Origin: an uncultured Peptostreptococcaceae bacterium | GTDB taxonomy: Bacteria > Bacillota > Clostridia > Peptostreptococcales > Anaerovoracaceae | Assembly: GCA_910588185.1 (NCBI GenBank) | Contig: CAJUQR010000007.1 | Location: 1-64,000 of the forward strand | DNA: 64,000 nt | Direction: 5' to 3' | Shown here: piece by piece, positions 52,020 through 60,232 of the stretch | How positions within the stretch are numbered: the first letter of the stretch is position 1 | Layout of the letters: the number at the start of each line of letters is the position of its first letter | The notes under the pieces: generated by a model | The model's input: the letters and a program-made list of their open reading frames with translations, nothing else | Databases searched by the model: none | What the model was told of the DNA's origin: nothing | Made by a program: the position numbers and the translations under genes

Positions 52020-52057
52020 AAAACTCTTATGATAAAATAAATATCATAGGAGTTTTT
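52020..52057 (+). terminator. Terminator of alr
   Basis: AAAACTC-ttATGATA / TATCATaggAGTTTT with loop AAATAAA, then T-rich. Confidence 0.85.
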
Positions 52058-52087
52058 ATTTTTTAATAAAATAATTTATTATAAGTA

Positions 52088-52124
52088 TTGACAATTTAAT
52101 AATTTAGAATTAGAATAATTCTAA
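52088..52124 (+). promoter_or_regulatory. perR promoter with overlapping PerR box
   Basis: TTGACA at 52088-52093 and TAGAAT at 52111-52116, spacer 17 nt. A 7-1-7 inverted repeat TTAGAAT-A-ATTCTAA (52110-52124) coincides with the -10; it differs from the PerR consensus TTATAATNATTATAA only at the paired fourth positions. Suggests autorepression of the perR-rbr operon. Confidence 0.8.
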
Positions 52125-52139
52125 ATTAAGGATTATGTT

Positions 52140-52499
52140 ATGAGTAAGTATAAGAAAATGATTTTAAACTTAATAAATCAATCTAATGAACATATGAACG
52201 CTGAACAGGTTTTTCTTGAATTAAAGAAATCTGAGCCTAAAGTAGTTCTCGCAACCGTGTATAATAATTTAAACACCCTTTGCACTGAAGGCCTGATAAG
52301 AAGGTTATCTATTGAAGGTTCACCTGACCGCTATGACAAAGTTCAAAAACACGACCACCTGATATGTGAAAAATGCGGAAAAGTATCTGATATGTCTTTT
52401 GATGATTTAACAAAAAGTTTACAGCAGCAACTGGGAGAAAATATTCTATCTTATGACCTTAAGGTGAACTATCTTTGCCCAAAATGTAAAAGCAAATAA
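52140..52499 (+). CDS. perR: Fur-family peroxide-sensing regulator PerR
   Basis: 119-residue Fur-family repressor with winged helix (about 1-75: AEQVFLELKKSEPKVVLATVYNNLNTL, around 21-47) and the metal motif HDHLICEKCGKVSD (His71, His73, Cys76, Cys79), plus a second zinc pair Cys113/Cys116 (YLCPKC). Short form typical of clostridial PerR. Immediately upstream of rubrerythrin (25 nt), and its promoter carries a PerR-type box, so it is very likely autoregulated and peroxide-responsive. Confidence 0.93.
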   Translation: MSKYKKMILNLINQSNEHMNAEQVFLELKKSEPKVVLATVYNNLNTLCTEGLIRRLSIEGSPDRYDKVQKHDHLICEKCGKVSDMSFDDLTKSLQQQLGENILSYDLKVNYLCPKCKSK

Positions 52500-52524
52500 T
52501 ATTGAGAAAAGGAGAACTTATTTT

Positions 52525-53061
52525 ATGAGCAAATATGCAGGAACACAGACAGAAAAAAATCTTGAAGCAGCATTCGCAGGAGAATCACAGGCCAGAAACA
52601 AATATACATACTTTGCATCTGTAGCAAAGAAAGAGGGATATGAACAAATTTCTTCTCTCTTTTTAAAGACAGCAGACAATGAAAAAGAACATGCCAAAAT
52701 GTGGTTTAAAGAATTAAACGGAATTGGCGACACCAAAGCAAATCTTGCTGCCGCCGCAGATGGCGAAAATTACGAGTGGACTGATATGTACGACGGCTTT
52801 GCAAAAACAGCTGAAAAAGAAGGTTTCCCTGAACTGGCTGCAAAATTCCGTTTAGTCGGCGCAATTGAAAAACACCACGAAGAAAGATATCGTGCACTTC
52901 TTGGAAATATTGAAATGGCAGAAGTTTTTGCTAAAAGTGAAGTAAAGGTATGGGAATGCCGCAACTGCGGACATATTGTAGTAGGTACAAAAGCTCCAGA
53001 AGTATGTCCTACATGCAATCATCCTCAAGCTTATTTTGAAATAAGTGCCGAAAATTATTAA
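52525..53061 (+). CDS. rbr: Rubrerythrin
   Basis: 178-residue non-heme di-iron peroxidase. The four-helix domain has GESQARNKYTYFA with Glu ligands near residues 19-22, DNEKEHAKMWF (Glu-x-x-His) and AIEKHHEERYR (second Glu-x-x-His). The C-terminal rubredoxin domain has CRNCGH and CPTCNHPQAYFE for one iron. Transcribed with perR. Reduces hydrogen peroxide with electrons from rubredoxin/NADH. Confidence 0.98.
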   Translation: MSKYAGTQTEKNLEAAFAGESQARNKYTYFASVAKKEGYEQISSLFLKTADNEKEHAKMWFKELNGIGDTKANLAAAADGENYEWTDMYDGFAKTAEKEGFPELAAKFRLVGAIEKHHEERYRALLGNIEMAEVFAKSEVKVWECRNCGHIVVGTKAPEVCPTCNHPQAYFEISAENY

Positions 53062-53078
53062 AATGATTATCAGAAAAA

Positions 53079-53107
53079 AGGGTGAATCAAATAATTGATT
53101 CACCCTC
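53079..53107 (+). terminator. Terminator of perR-rbr
   Basis: Perfect stem AGGGTGAATCAA / TTGATTCACCCT with a 4-nt loop. Confidence 0.9.
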
Positions 53108-53135
53108 ATTGTTTATAAAAAGACAATATTTACCT

Positions 53136-53339
53136 TTTCTTACTAAATTCAAAAAACATTGTGTTTCAGGAGAAATTTTAATACATTTTTCTCTTAATTT
53201 GAGCAAAATATGAGATTCGAGAGAAAATTCACATATATTTTATACGGATTTTCTCTCAAAATTCAGTAAAATCATTTTCTGAGAGAAAAAAGCAGCAAAA
53301 TTCTCCAAATGACCATGCTTTTTTGAATTTAGTAAGAAA
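53136..53339. repeat. 204-bp palindromic element, MITE-like
   Basis: Perfect 21-bp terminal inverted repeats (53136-53156 and 53319-53339; the left one begins TTTCTTACTAAATTC and ends in a run of A). Nested inside are further inverted repeats: GGAGAAATTTT near 53169 with AAAATTCTCC near 53297-53306, GAGAGAAAAT near 53220 with ATTTTCTCTC near 53248-53257, and TTTTCTCTCA with TGAGAGAAAA at 53249-53289. There is no open reading frame of note. It lies in a convergent spacer just after rbr and 3 bp before the end of the next gene. It could be a non-autonomous transposable element or a structural hairpin. Confidence 0.7.
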
Positions 53340-53341
53340 GC

Positions 53342-53815
53342 CTACAATTCTTTCTTGTGATTCAAATGTATCCCAATATGTCCTATGCCAAGAATACTCG
53401 TAGCTATAATCAAAAATATATTCCTGCCATAAATTCCAAGCAATAAAAATGATATTACAGGCAGCGTAGCTCCTGCCACAGGAACACCTATTAAACTGCT
53501 GTAAAAATCTTTCATTGTTTTGTCACTTCTAAAATATTTGATCCAATATATTTCATAAAGAATCATCATTAAAAATGCTGCAAGCAATACAACTGTCCAA
53601 TTTGATATACTGTTTATATTAAAATCACTAAAAATCAACGAAATCCCTGTAACCAGCACTTCACCGGTTCTTTCTAATAAAAGTAATATTTTATTTTCAT
53701 TTTTAACGTATTTATCATAATCCTTAGGCTTATTTTCACTCCATATAATATTAGGTATCATTAGCATTATCAAAAATACTAATCCTACATAAGAAAACCC
53801 AAAATGTAAACTCAT
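53342..53815 (-). CDS. Four-helix membrane protein of unknown function
   Basis: 157 residues, helices at about 8-28, 52-70 or so, 74-94, 108-145. No recognised motif; central SDKTMKDFYSSLIGVPVAGA and C-terminal HLNHKKEL. It is 9 nt from the kinase-like gene and on the same strand, but no functional link is visible. Confidence 0.65.
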   Translation of the reverse strand: MSLHFGFSYVGLVFLIMLMIPNIIWSENKPKDYDKYVKNENKILLLLERTGEVLVTGISLIFSDFNINSISNWTVVLLAAFLMMILYEIYWIKYFRSDKTMKDFYSSLIGVPVAGATLPVISFLLLGIYGRNIFLIIATSILGIGHIGIHLNHKKEL

Positions 53816-53824
53816 AGTTCAACT

Positions 53825-54385
53825 TTATCCTTGTAATAAAATATCCGCCGCATCCTCTGGGTGAAGTCCCTCAAAATATCGTTCTTCCAAGGGAATCCAT
53901 CTTTCCTTAAAGTCTTTAAGCTTTTTAGCGTTACTTCTGTTTAATATACGTTCTTCCTGAGCCCTTTGGGTTACTTTCATAAACACTTTCAAATCATAAA
54001 GATGTCTAAATTCTGGTCTTAATGTATATGCACCTTCTACTATTACAAGCCCCGAATTTTTAATATATTGTTTTTTGGTTACATCCATAACTGAACAATC
54101 AAAAACACCATATTCAAAAGGCTCCCCTGCACTTAACTTACTGACAACTTCATCTATAAATCTTTCATAATGAACATTGCCTCCCGGCTCTTTCAGTCTT
54201 TCAGCTGTGCGCAGCTCAAATGGAAGGAAAAAATCATCCATATGGATTACTTCACCGCAAAACTTATCTGCCAGTTCTGCTGCAAGAGTTGTCTTTCCTG
54301 CGGCTGCCATACCGTCTATTCCAACTACCATTCGGGAAACATTTTTGAGTTTTGTGCTTATCTGCTCATAAATCTCATTTATCAT
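53825..54385 (-). CDS. Uridine-kinase-like P-loop nucleoside kinase
   Basis: 186 residues. Walker A GIDGMAAAGKTTL near residues 23-35, a catalytic-site HMDDFFLP (base Asp), and VIVEGAYTLRPEFR, with the lid helix QRAQEERILNRS. It resembles uridine kinase or the (d)NMP-binding branch of the phosphoribulokinase family more than adenylate kinases. Which nucleoside or small molecule it phosphorylates cannot be said. Start overlaps the upstream stop by four bases (ATGA). Confidence 0.8.
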   Translation of the reverse strand: MINEIYEQISTKLKNVSRMVVGIDGMAAAGKTTLAAELADKFCGEVIHMDDFFLPFELRTAERLKEPGGNVHYERFIDEVVSKLSAGEPFEYGVFDCSVMDVTKKQYIKNSGLVIVEGAYTLRPEFRHLYDLKVFMKVTQRAQEERILNRSNAKKLKDFKERWIPLEERYFEGLHPEDAADILLQG

Positions 54386-54912
54386 TTTTTTAGTAATCCT
54401 CCTACAAGCACAAAATATGACGGCAGCTTACCTTCTGTAATCCACTCAAGTTCTATTCCCATAAGCTTGCTTACGGTGAGACCTACATTACCTCCAATAG
54501 ACTCTATGGAATATCTCATGAGTTCGGGATGTCTGCAAGGTTTATTCAAAACCCTTGTACATCCTTTATCACTGCACAAACTACAGCTGCCTGCACTAAG
54601 TGAAACCGAACCCTCATACTGTTTTTCAAGTTCATAGAGTTCCTTGCTCATCTCCTTTTTGACACCAGCCATAATTTTTGAACTATCTTCAACATTTGTA
54701 TCATCATCAAATATTATTTTTCTTGCAACAATATATATTCTCGAATACCGATTCCAATAATCTATAGGCGAGAAATCATAAGACGGACATGACCAGACTT
54801 TTTCGTAATTTGGACAAGCCTTGCAATACTCCAAAAATTCTTCTACATTTACATAATCTTCAACATATTCTTTTACATTTATTTCTTTTTCAAACTTCTC
54901 TACTGTATACAT
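54382..54912 (-). CDS. DUF2284 metal-binding protein
   Basis: 176 residues with conserved cysteine groups: CKACPNYEKVWSCPSYDF, CSLCSDKGC and NKPCRHPELMRYSIESIG, the pattern of DUF2284, a predicted metal or corrinoid-linked binding protein of anaerobes. Start at 54912 has GGAG upstream. Coupled to the kinase-like gene by ATGA. Reaction unknown; a role in tetrapyrrole or metal chemistry is only a guess from the cysteines. Confidence 0.85.
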   Translation of the reverse strand: MYTVEKFEKEINVKEYVEDYVNVEEFLEYCKACPNYEKVWSCPSYDFSPIDYWNRYSRIYIVARKIIFDDDTNVEDSSKIMAGVKKEMSKELYELEKQYEGSVSLSAGSCSLCSDKGCTRVLNKPCRHPELMRYSIESIGGNVGLTVSKLMGIELEWITEGKLPSYFVLVGGLLKK

Positions 54913-54999
54913 AAAGATTTCTCCTTTTACACGCATTTAAGTATATCATATTATATTTTTTTATGGTAATATATTTTTAATATCAAAATGGAGGTAACT

Positions 55000-56313
55000 A
55001 TGGCATTAAGATTTTTTAAAAAAAGCATTACTGCCGATTTAGTTTTAAAAAATGGCACAGTACTGACACAAAATGCTGATATGCCTTATGCCGAGGCTGT
55101 CGCCTGCAAAGATGATGAAATTGTCGCAGTAGGTGATTACGAAAGTATTAAACCCTTTATAGGTGCCAATACTGAGGTTATAGATATGGGAGGAGGCTTT
55201 GCTCTCCCCGGTATTATTTCACTTTTTGACAATCCGGTAATGAAAGCCTTTGATGGCAAGTACCTCAATCTGCTCAGCTGCAAAACTATCGAAGAATTAT
55301 TATCTTCCATAACCTCATGGGCTGAAATCCATATTGACGACGAAATCATTTTTGGCTTTGGATATAATGAAGGTTTATTTGATAAAGAGCTTTTGGACGA
55401 TCAAGAGGCCATCACTAAACTTATAGATTCAGGTTTTCACGATAAGCCGGTGTTGCTTCTTGGGCAAAACAACGTCTCATGTATCTTTAATTCAGCCGCC
55501 TATGACATAATAAAACAAACTGCAGAAGAAGAAATGGTGACATATATAACCACACCTTACATTCTCAACTTATTTGTTCCATTTGATTTTGAAAAGCTTG
55601 AAGAAGATGTGGCCAAGCTGCTTTTGCAAAATGCCCAGATGGGAATTACTTCTGCTTTAAGCCTAGGCGCCCCTGATTATTTTCAATCGCTTTATCAAGA
55701 TGTGTTAATAAGCCTTTACAATGAAGATTCTCTAACTCAAAGATTTTTCAGCTCATACACGATGAATCGTCCCCTTCTTCCAAAGGGACTTATTCACAGG
55801 CTGATGCAAATGAAAACCACATGCAATGAATTGGGAAATCTTATAAATGCAAAAATGTTGTTGGTTGACTTAAATAGCGATGAATGTCCTATGGAATTTT
55901 CAGAACAAGCGCTAGATACAATATCAGAAGAAGTTTCAGATAAAAACTTTGATATATATTTTCTGTGCCACAACCAAGCAGATACTGAAAAAGCCTACTT
56001 AGCGTCAGAATATGTACGTTCAAAGGGATATAAAAACATAATTTGTATAGAATCCAATTATCCGATATCTGAAGAAATAAAACAAGATCTCATATGGTAT
56101 GACAGTATTCATTCAGTGTCCAAAGATAATAAAGAAGAATTCTTGCAAAATGCACCTATAATCGTAGGCCTTGCATACAAAATTGGAGCAATAAAGCCTG
56201 GAATGCTGGCAGATATAGCAGTATTTAAATCAGATCCAACAGATAAAGCAATTGATTCACAACAGCAAAAATCAATTATAACCGTATTTAATGGTAAAGT
56301 TGTTTATAAATAG
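55000..56313 (+). CDS. Degenerate amidohydrolase (YtcJ-like) without metal-binding histidines
   Basis: 437 residues. The frame is that of a YtcJ/amidohydrolase-3 protein: early LVLKNGTVLTQNADMPYAEAVA, DMGGGFALPG, GITSALSLGA, and the last strand GAIKPGMLADIAVFKSDP. But where active members have PGFIDxHxH it reads LPGIISLFDNP, and later catalytic His are missing as well; it is about 100 residues shorter than YtcJ. It is therefore probably not a metal hydrolase. A true start at 55000 (GGAGGT) is better than the ATG at 54988, which overlaps the ribosome binding site. Nine nt before a DUF4430 lipoprotein. Confidence 0.75.
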   Translation: MALRFFKKSITADLVLKNGTVLTQNADMPYAEAVACKDDEIVAVGDYESIKPFIGANTEVIDMGGGFALPGIISLFDNPVMKAFDGKYLNLLSCKTIEELLSSITSWAEIHIDDEIIFGFGYNEGLFDKELLDDQEAITKLIDSGFHDKPVLLLGQNNVSCIFNSAAYDIIKQTAEEEMVTYITTPYILNLFVPFDFEKLEEDVAKLLLQNAQMGITSALSLGAPDYFQSLYQDVLISLYNEDSLTQRFFSSYTMNRPLLPKGLIHRLMQMKTTCNELGNLINAKMLLVDLNSDECPMEFSEQALDTISEEVSDKNFDIYFLCHNQADTEKAYLASEYVRSKGYKNIICIESNYPISEEIKQDLIWYDSIHSVSKDNKEEFLQNAPIIVGLAYKIGAIKPGMLADIAVFKSDPTDKAIDSQQQKSIITVFNGKVVYK

Positions 56314-56322
56314 GAGGTTAAA

Positions 56323-56769
56323 ATGAAAAAAGCCATATCATTATTATGTATTTTTATTCTTTCTTTTGTCCTTGTTTCTTGTTCAAAAGAAAAGGAGGTT
56401 TCCGCTCCGGAAGATATTGTAAACCCTATTAATGTTTCAATTTCTTTTTCCGACAGTGACAAAGATGCTGTAGAAGCAGAAGATTTTAAAGCGATAGCCG
56501 AAACAGATTTTATTGTTGAGGAAGGAACTTCTGTACTTGATGCAACTCAGCTTTATTGTGTTGCCAACGGCCTTGACATCACTGTAAATTCATCAAGCGG
56601 ATACATCTCAGGTATGCTTGGATTAAATGAGGGAGATTTGGCAGATACCACAGGCTGGATATACACCATTAATGGAGAAGCTGTCACTGTAAGCGCAGAT
56701 AAACAAATTCTAAAAGAAGGCGACAAAATTGCATGGGAATTTGTTGACTTTTCCACTTATGCGTGGTAA
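56323..56769 (+). CDS. DUF4430 lipoprotein
   Basis: 148-residue exported protein. Lipobox LVSC with Cys20 after a hydrophobic signal. The DUF4430 pattern (also found as the cobalamin-binding beta domain of intrinsic factor/transcobalamin) is visible: TSVLDATQLYCVANGL, SGYISGMLGLNEG, TTGWIYTINGEAV and LKEGDKIAWEFVD. In bacteria such domains occur in surface and B12-scavenging proteins. Partner of the preceding degenerate amidohydrolase gene; role not known. Confidence 0.85.
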   Translation: MKKAISLLCIFILSFVLVSCSKEKEVSAPEDIVNPINVSISFSDSDKDAVEAEDFKAIAETDFIVEEGTSVLDATQLYCVANGLDITVNSSSGYISGMLGLNEGDLADTTGWIYTINGEAVTVSADKQILKEGDKIAWEFVDFSTYAW

Positions 56770-56836
56770 TATAATACTAAATTATTAATAATTAAGCAAA
56801 CTTTCCTTCTTTTATTGAATACACACACACTTTCAG

Positions 56837-56866
56837 AAAAAGCACCTCAACTATGAGGTGCTTTTT
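56837..56866. terminator. Bidirectional terminator
   Basis: Perfect stem AAAAAGCACCTCA / TGAGGTGCTTTTT between the convergent DUF4430 and sortase genes. Confidence 0.93.
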
Positions 56867-56874
56867 CGTTATCC

Positions 56875-57639
56875 TTATTCTACTCCGTCGACTTCACCGA
56901 CATATTTGGCCTGCAAAACATATCGCCTATAATCGTCACTGTCTTCTGTACAAGTTGATAATGTCAATATGCGTTCGCCTTCAGCAGGCATTTGCGTATT
57001 ACTGTATATGTTCTTATCCTTGCAAAGTTTCAAGTATTTATCATATTCTTCCTTATTTTCTGAGAAAACGTCAAATGTTCCATCCTCTACATCTGCAATA
57101 TAAGAAGAGAAGATTTCATATTTGTACCATTTCCCGTCAGGAAGGAGTATATAAACATATGGATGTTCATCACGGAACTCCTCTTTAGTAAATTTGTCTA
57201 AAGTTCCAAACATAGCGCCATTATGCATATTATGTCCATAAACAATCGTATGATCATCTCCAAAGTCACTTTTGTTTGACGCATCCATGAATATACTTCC
57301 GGCTACCAAATAATCCTTTTCGTAATTTCTGAAAAGATAATAGTCATTGCTTTTTCCCTGCAATATAGGATAACTTATATCAGTATCATGTATATATATC
57401 CAGCCTATTACATCTTCGTTTATTCCACGCAGTCTCTGAAAGTCTATGGCGGCCAGTACGCCCTTATCCTGAATCATAAAATCATCTTTAGCATTTTTAT
57501 AATAATCATCTATGTTTTTATATTGTATAATAATCCCTATTACCTTATATAAGGCAAACAAAAAAACTATAATACATATAAGCATAAGCGCTGTATATGT
57601 CATTCTTTTCTTTTTATTGTCACTCTTTTTTTCACCCAT
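56875..57639 (-). CDS. srtB: Class B sortase
   Basis: 254-residue transpeptidase with one N-terminal membrane helix (about 14-36) and the sortase barrel: catalytic His in IVYGHNMHNGAMF, catalytic Cys and Arg in LSTCTEDSDDYRRYVLQA. The class B pattern (GWIYIHDTDISYPILQG, long central helix) fits SrtB. In Clostridia SrtB anchors a (S/N)PxTG-type pilin or adhesin to the wall. No protein with such a sorting signal is encoded in this window. Start ATG 57639 with GGAG 9 nt upstream; a TTG 15 nt earlier is less likely. Confidence 0.92.
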   Translation of the reverse strand: MGEKKSDNKKKRMTYTALMLICIIVFLFALYKVIGIIIQYKNIDDYYKNAKDDFMIQDKGVLAAIDFQRLRGINEDVIGWIYIHDTDISYPILQGKSNDYYLFRNYEKDYLVAGSIFMDASNKSDFGDDHTIVYGHNMHNGAMFGTLDKFTKEEFRDEHPYVYILLPDGKWYKYEIFSSYIADVEDGTFDVFSENKEEYDKYLKLCKDKNIYSNTQMPAEGERILTLSTCTEDSDDYRRYVLQAKYVGEVDGVE

Positions 57640-57772
57640 TTTATCTTTCTCCAAAATCCTTGTAAGTCTAATTGTTCATATGTGGCGCTATTTAAACACC
57701 ATAGCATTATATATTATACTGCCTTTTCAAAATTTTTTCTATATTTTTCACTTATTGTTTATCTTATTTTAT

Positions 57773-60148
57773 TTAAAACCCAAGATAAGTTCCTATGATA
57801 TGAACTACAAAAGCCACAATCCATGCAATGACACATTGCCAAATTACGATACCGATTGCCCACTTGCCTCCCAGCTCTCTCTTTATAGCGGCAATTGCGG
57901 CAACACAAGGCGTGTACAAGAGGCAAAAGACCAATAGAGAAGCTGCCCCAAGCGGCGTAATAGTTGCCATTAAGCTTTCAGTTCCTCCAAACAATACCGA
58001 TAATGTTGATACAACGCTTTCCTTTGCCATAAATCCTGCTATAAGCGCAGTAGAGATTCTCCAGTTTCCAAATCCAAGAGGTACAAATAAAGGCGTTATA
58101 AAACCCGCTATGACTGCAAGCATACTGTCTTTGGAGTCGCTGACTATATTAAAGCCAAAATCAAAAGTCTTTAAGAACCACACTATTATTGAAGCGATAA
58201 AAATTACGGTAAATGCCCTTTGCAGGAAATCCTTAGCCTTATCCCACAGCAAATGTCCCACATTTTTTGCTCCCGGTAACCTATAATTAGGAAGCTCCAT
58301 AACAAACGGAACCGCCTCTCCCTTAAACATTGTTCCTTTGGACAACAATGCACACAAAATGCCGACAATGATGCCGAGAAAATATAATCCAATCATTATC
58401 ACGGCTCCATGTCCCGGGAAAAATACCGAAGTGAAAAATCCATATATAGGCAGCTTAGCAGTACAGCTCATAAACGGCGTAAGTATTATGGTCATCTTAC
58501 GGTCCCTCTCTGACGGCAGCGTACGGCTTGCCATAACACCAGGAACAGTACATCCAAATCCTATAAGCATGGGAACTATGCTTCTTCCTGAAAGACCGAT
58601 TTTTCTAAGCAGTTTATCCATGACAAAAGCAATTCTTGCCATATATCCACTGTCCTCCAAAATCGACAGGAAGAAAAACAGTGTAACTATAACCGGCACA
58701 AAGCTGAGTACACTTCCGACGCCTGCAAAGATACCATCTATCACAAGAGAATGTAATACCTCATTTACACCTGCTGATGCAAGCGCCTGATCCGTTACTC
58801 CACACAGCCAGTCTATACCCATCTCCAAAAGCTCTTGAAGCCATGCGCCTATTACATTGAAAGTCAGCCAAAATACCATGGCCATAATCGCTACAAAAGC
58901 CGGAATGGCAGTATATTTCCCTGTCAATATCTTGTCTATACTGCGGCTGCGTTCATGTTCTTTGCTTTCCTTAGGTTTCACTACAGTTGCTTTTGAAAGT
59001 TTCTCAATAAAAGAAAATCTCATATCGGCTATAGCCGCTGAGCGATCCAGTCCCCTCTCTTCTTCCATCTGGCTGATGATATGCTCTATCATCTCTTTTT
59101 CATTTTCTGTTAAACGAAGTGATTCCATAATCAGCCCGTCGCCCTCAACAAGCTTGCTTGCCGCAAAACGCAGAGGAATACCTGCATTCCTTGCATGATC
59201 CTCTATAAGATGCATTATTCCGTGAAGACATCTGTGAACCGCTCCGCCATTTTCATCTTTGTTGCAAAAATCTGTCCTGCTGGGCTTCTCCTGATATTGA
59301 GCAACATGGAGCGCATGACTTACAAGCTCATCTATACCTTCATTTCTTGATGCAGAGATAGGAATAACCGGTATCCCAAGCATATCTTCCATCTCATTTA
59401 TATGTATAGTTCCTCCGTTGCCTCTCACCTCATCCATCATATTGAGCGCCAATACAATAGGAACATCAAGTTCCATAAGCTGCATCGTCAAATACAGATT
59501 TCTCTCTATATTGGTTGCATCTACTATGTTGATTATCCCCGTAGGCTTTTCTTCAAGTATAAACCTGCGGGATACCACTTCTTCACTGGTATAAGGCGAA
59601 AGAGAATATATCCCAGGTAAATCGGTTACAAGAGTTTCTCCATGACCTTTAATGCTACCGCTTTTTTGGTCTACAGTTACACCCGGAAAATTACCCACAT
59701 GCTGATTTGCCCCTGTAAGTTGATTAAACAAGGTAGTTTTACCACAGTTTTGATTGCCGGCAAGGGCAAATGTAAGTATCGTTCCCTTTGGAAGCGGATG
59801 CTCGTCTTCTTTGATATGATATTTGCCGCCTTCTCCAAGGCCCGGATGTTCTTTGCTCTTGCCGCTTATATACTGTTTATTTATCAAATCGCCTTTTGGC
59901 AATTTTTTAGGTTTATGATAAACTTCAGTTTCTTCAATTTCTATTTTTTGAGCATCATCAAGTCTAAGCGTCAATTCATATCCGTGTATTCTTAACTCTA
60001 TCGGATCTCCCATAGGCGCATACTTAATCAAGGTAACTTCCGCTCCAGGAATTACCCCCATATCTAAAAAATGTTGTCTTAAGGATCCCTCTCCGCCTAC
60101 AGAGAGAATTCGGGCAGTTTTGCCTATATCTAAATCCTTTAACGTCAT
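57773..60148 (-). CDS. feoB: FeoA-FeoB fusion ferrous iron transporter
   Basis: 791 residues. Residues 1-75 are a FeoA SH3-like domain (DIGKTARILSVGGEGSLRQHF, YAPMGDPIELRIHGYELTLR), joined by a 50-residue charged linker to a full FeoB: G1 GNQNCGKTT at 131-139, G3 DLPGIYSLSPYT, G4 NMMD and two gate regions, including CTAKLPIYGFF-type and the ending LLYTPCVAAIAAIKREL. The start at 60148 follows GGGAGG; seven earlier codons are possible. No DtxR-type palindrome is seen in its short upstream spacer, unlike the first feo operon. Confidence 0.95.
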   Translation of the reverse strand: MTLKDLDIGKTARILSVGGEGSLRQHFLDMGVIPGAEVTLIKYAPMGDPIELRIHGYELTLRLDDAQKIEIEETEVYHKPKKLPKGDLINKQYISGKSKEHPGLGEGGKYHIKEDEHPLPKGTILTFALAGNQNCGKTTLFNQLTGANQHVGNFPGVTVDQKSGSIKGHGETLVTDLPGIYSLSPYTSEEVVSRRFILEEKPTGIINIVDATNIERNLYLTMQLMELDVPIVLALNMMDEVRGNGGTIHINEMEDMLGIPVIPISASRNEGIDELVSHALHVAQYQEKPSRTDFCNKDENGGAVHRCLHGIMHLIEDHARNAGIPLRFAASKLVEGDGLIMESLRLTENEKEMIEHIISQMEEERGLDRSAAIADMRFSFIEKLSKATVVKPKESKEHERSRSIDKILTGKYTAIPAFVAIMAMVFWLTFNVIGAWLQELLEMGIDWLCGVTDQALASAGVNEVLHSLVIDGIFAGVGSVLSFVPVIVTLFFFLSILEDSGYMARIAFVMDKLLRKIGLSGRSIVPMLIGFGCTVPGVMASRTLPSERDRKMTIILTPFMSCTAKLPIYGFFTSVFFPGHGAVIMIGLYFLGIIVGILCALLSKGTMFKGEAVPFVMELPNYRLPGAKNVGHLLWDKAKDFLQRAFTVIFIASIIVWFLKTFDFGFNIVSDSKDSMLAVIAGFITPLFVPLGFGNWRISTALIAGFMAKESVVSTLSVLFGGTESLMATITPLGAASLLVFCLLYTPCVAAIAAIKRELGGKWAIGIVIWQCVIAWIVAFVVHIIGTYLGF

Positions 60149-60188
60149 TTTGTTCCTCCCGCTTAACATGAATCGTTATATGTAACAC

Positions 60189-60213
60189 AAAAGACAGCTT
60201 TACGCTGCCTTTT
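60189..60213 (-). terminator. Terminator of the DMT transporter gene
   Basis: AAAAGACAGC / GCTGCCTTTT stem with short loop, between the DMT gene and the FeoAB gene on the minus strand. Confidence 0.7.
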
Positions 60214-60232
60214 ATTTTATGTAACTTGTCCT

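Noticed and set aside
56819..56832. (AC)n microsatellite as a phase-variation tract
   Set aside because: Only about six dinucleotides in a spacer past the stop codon; no gene expression would be switched.
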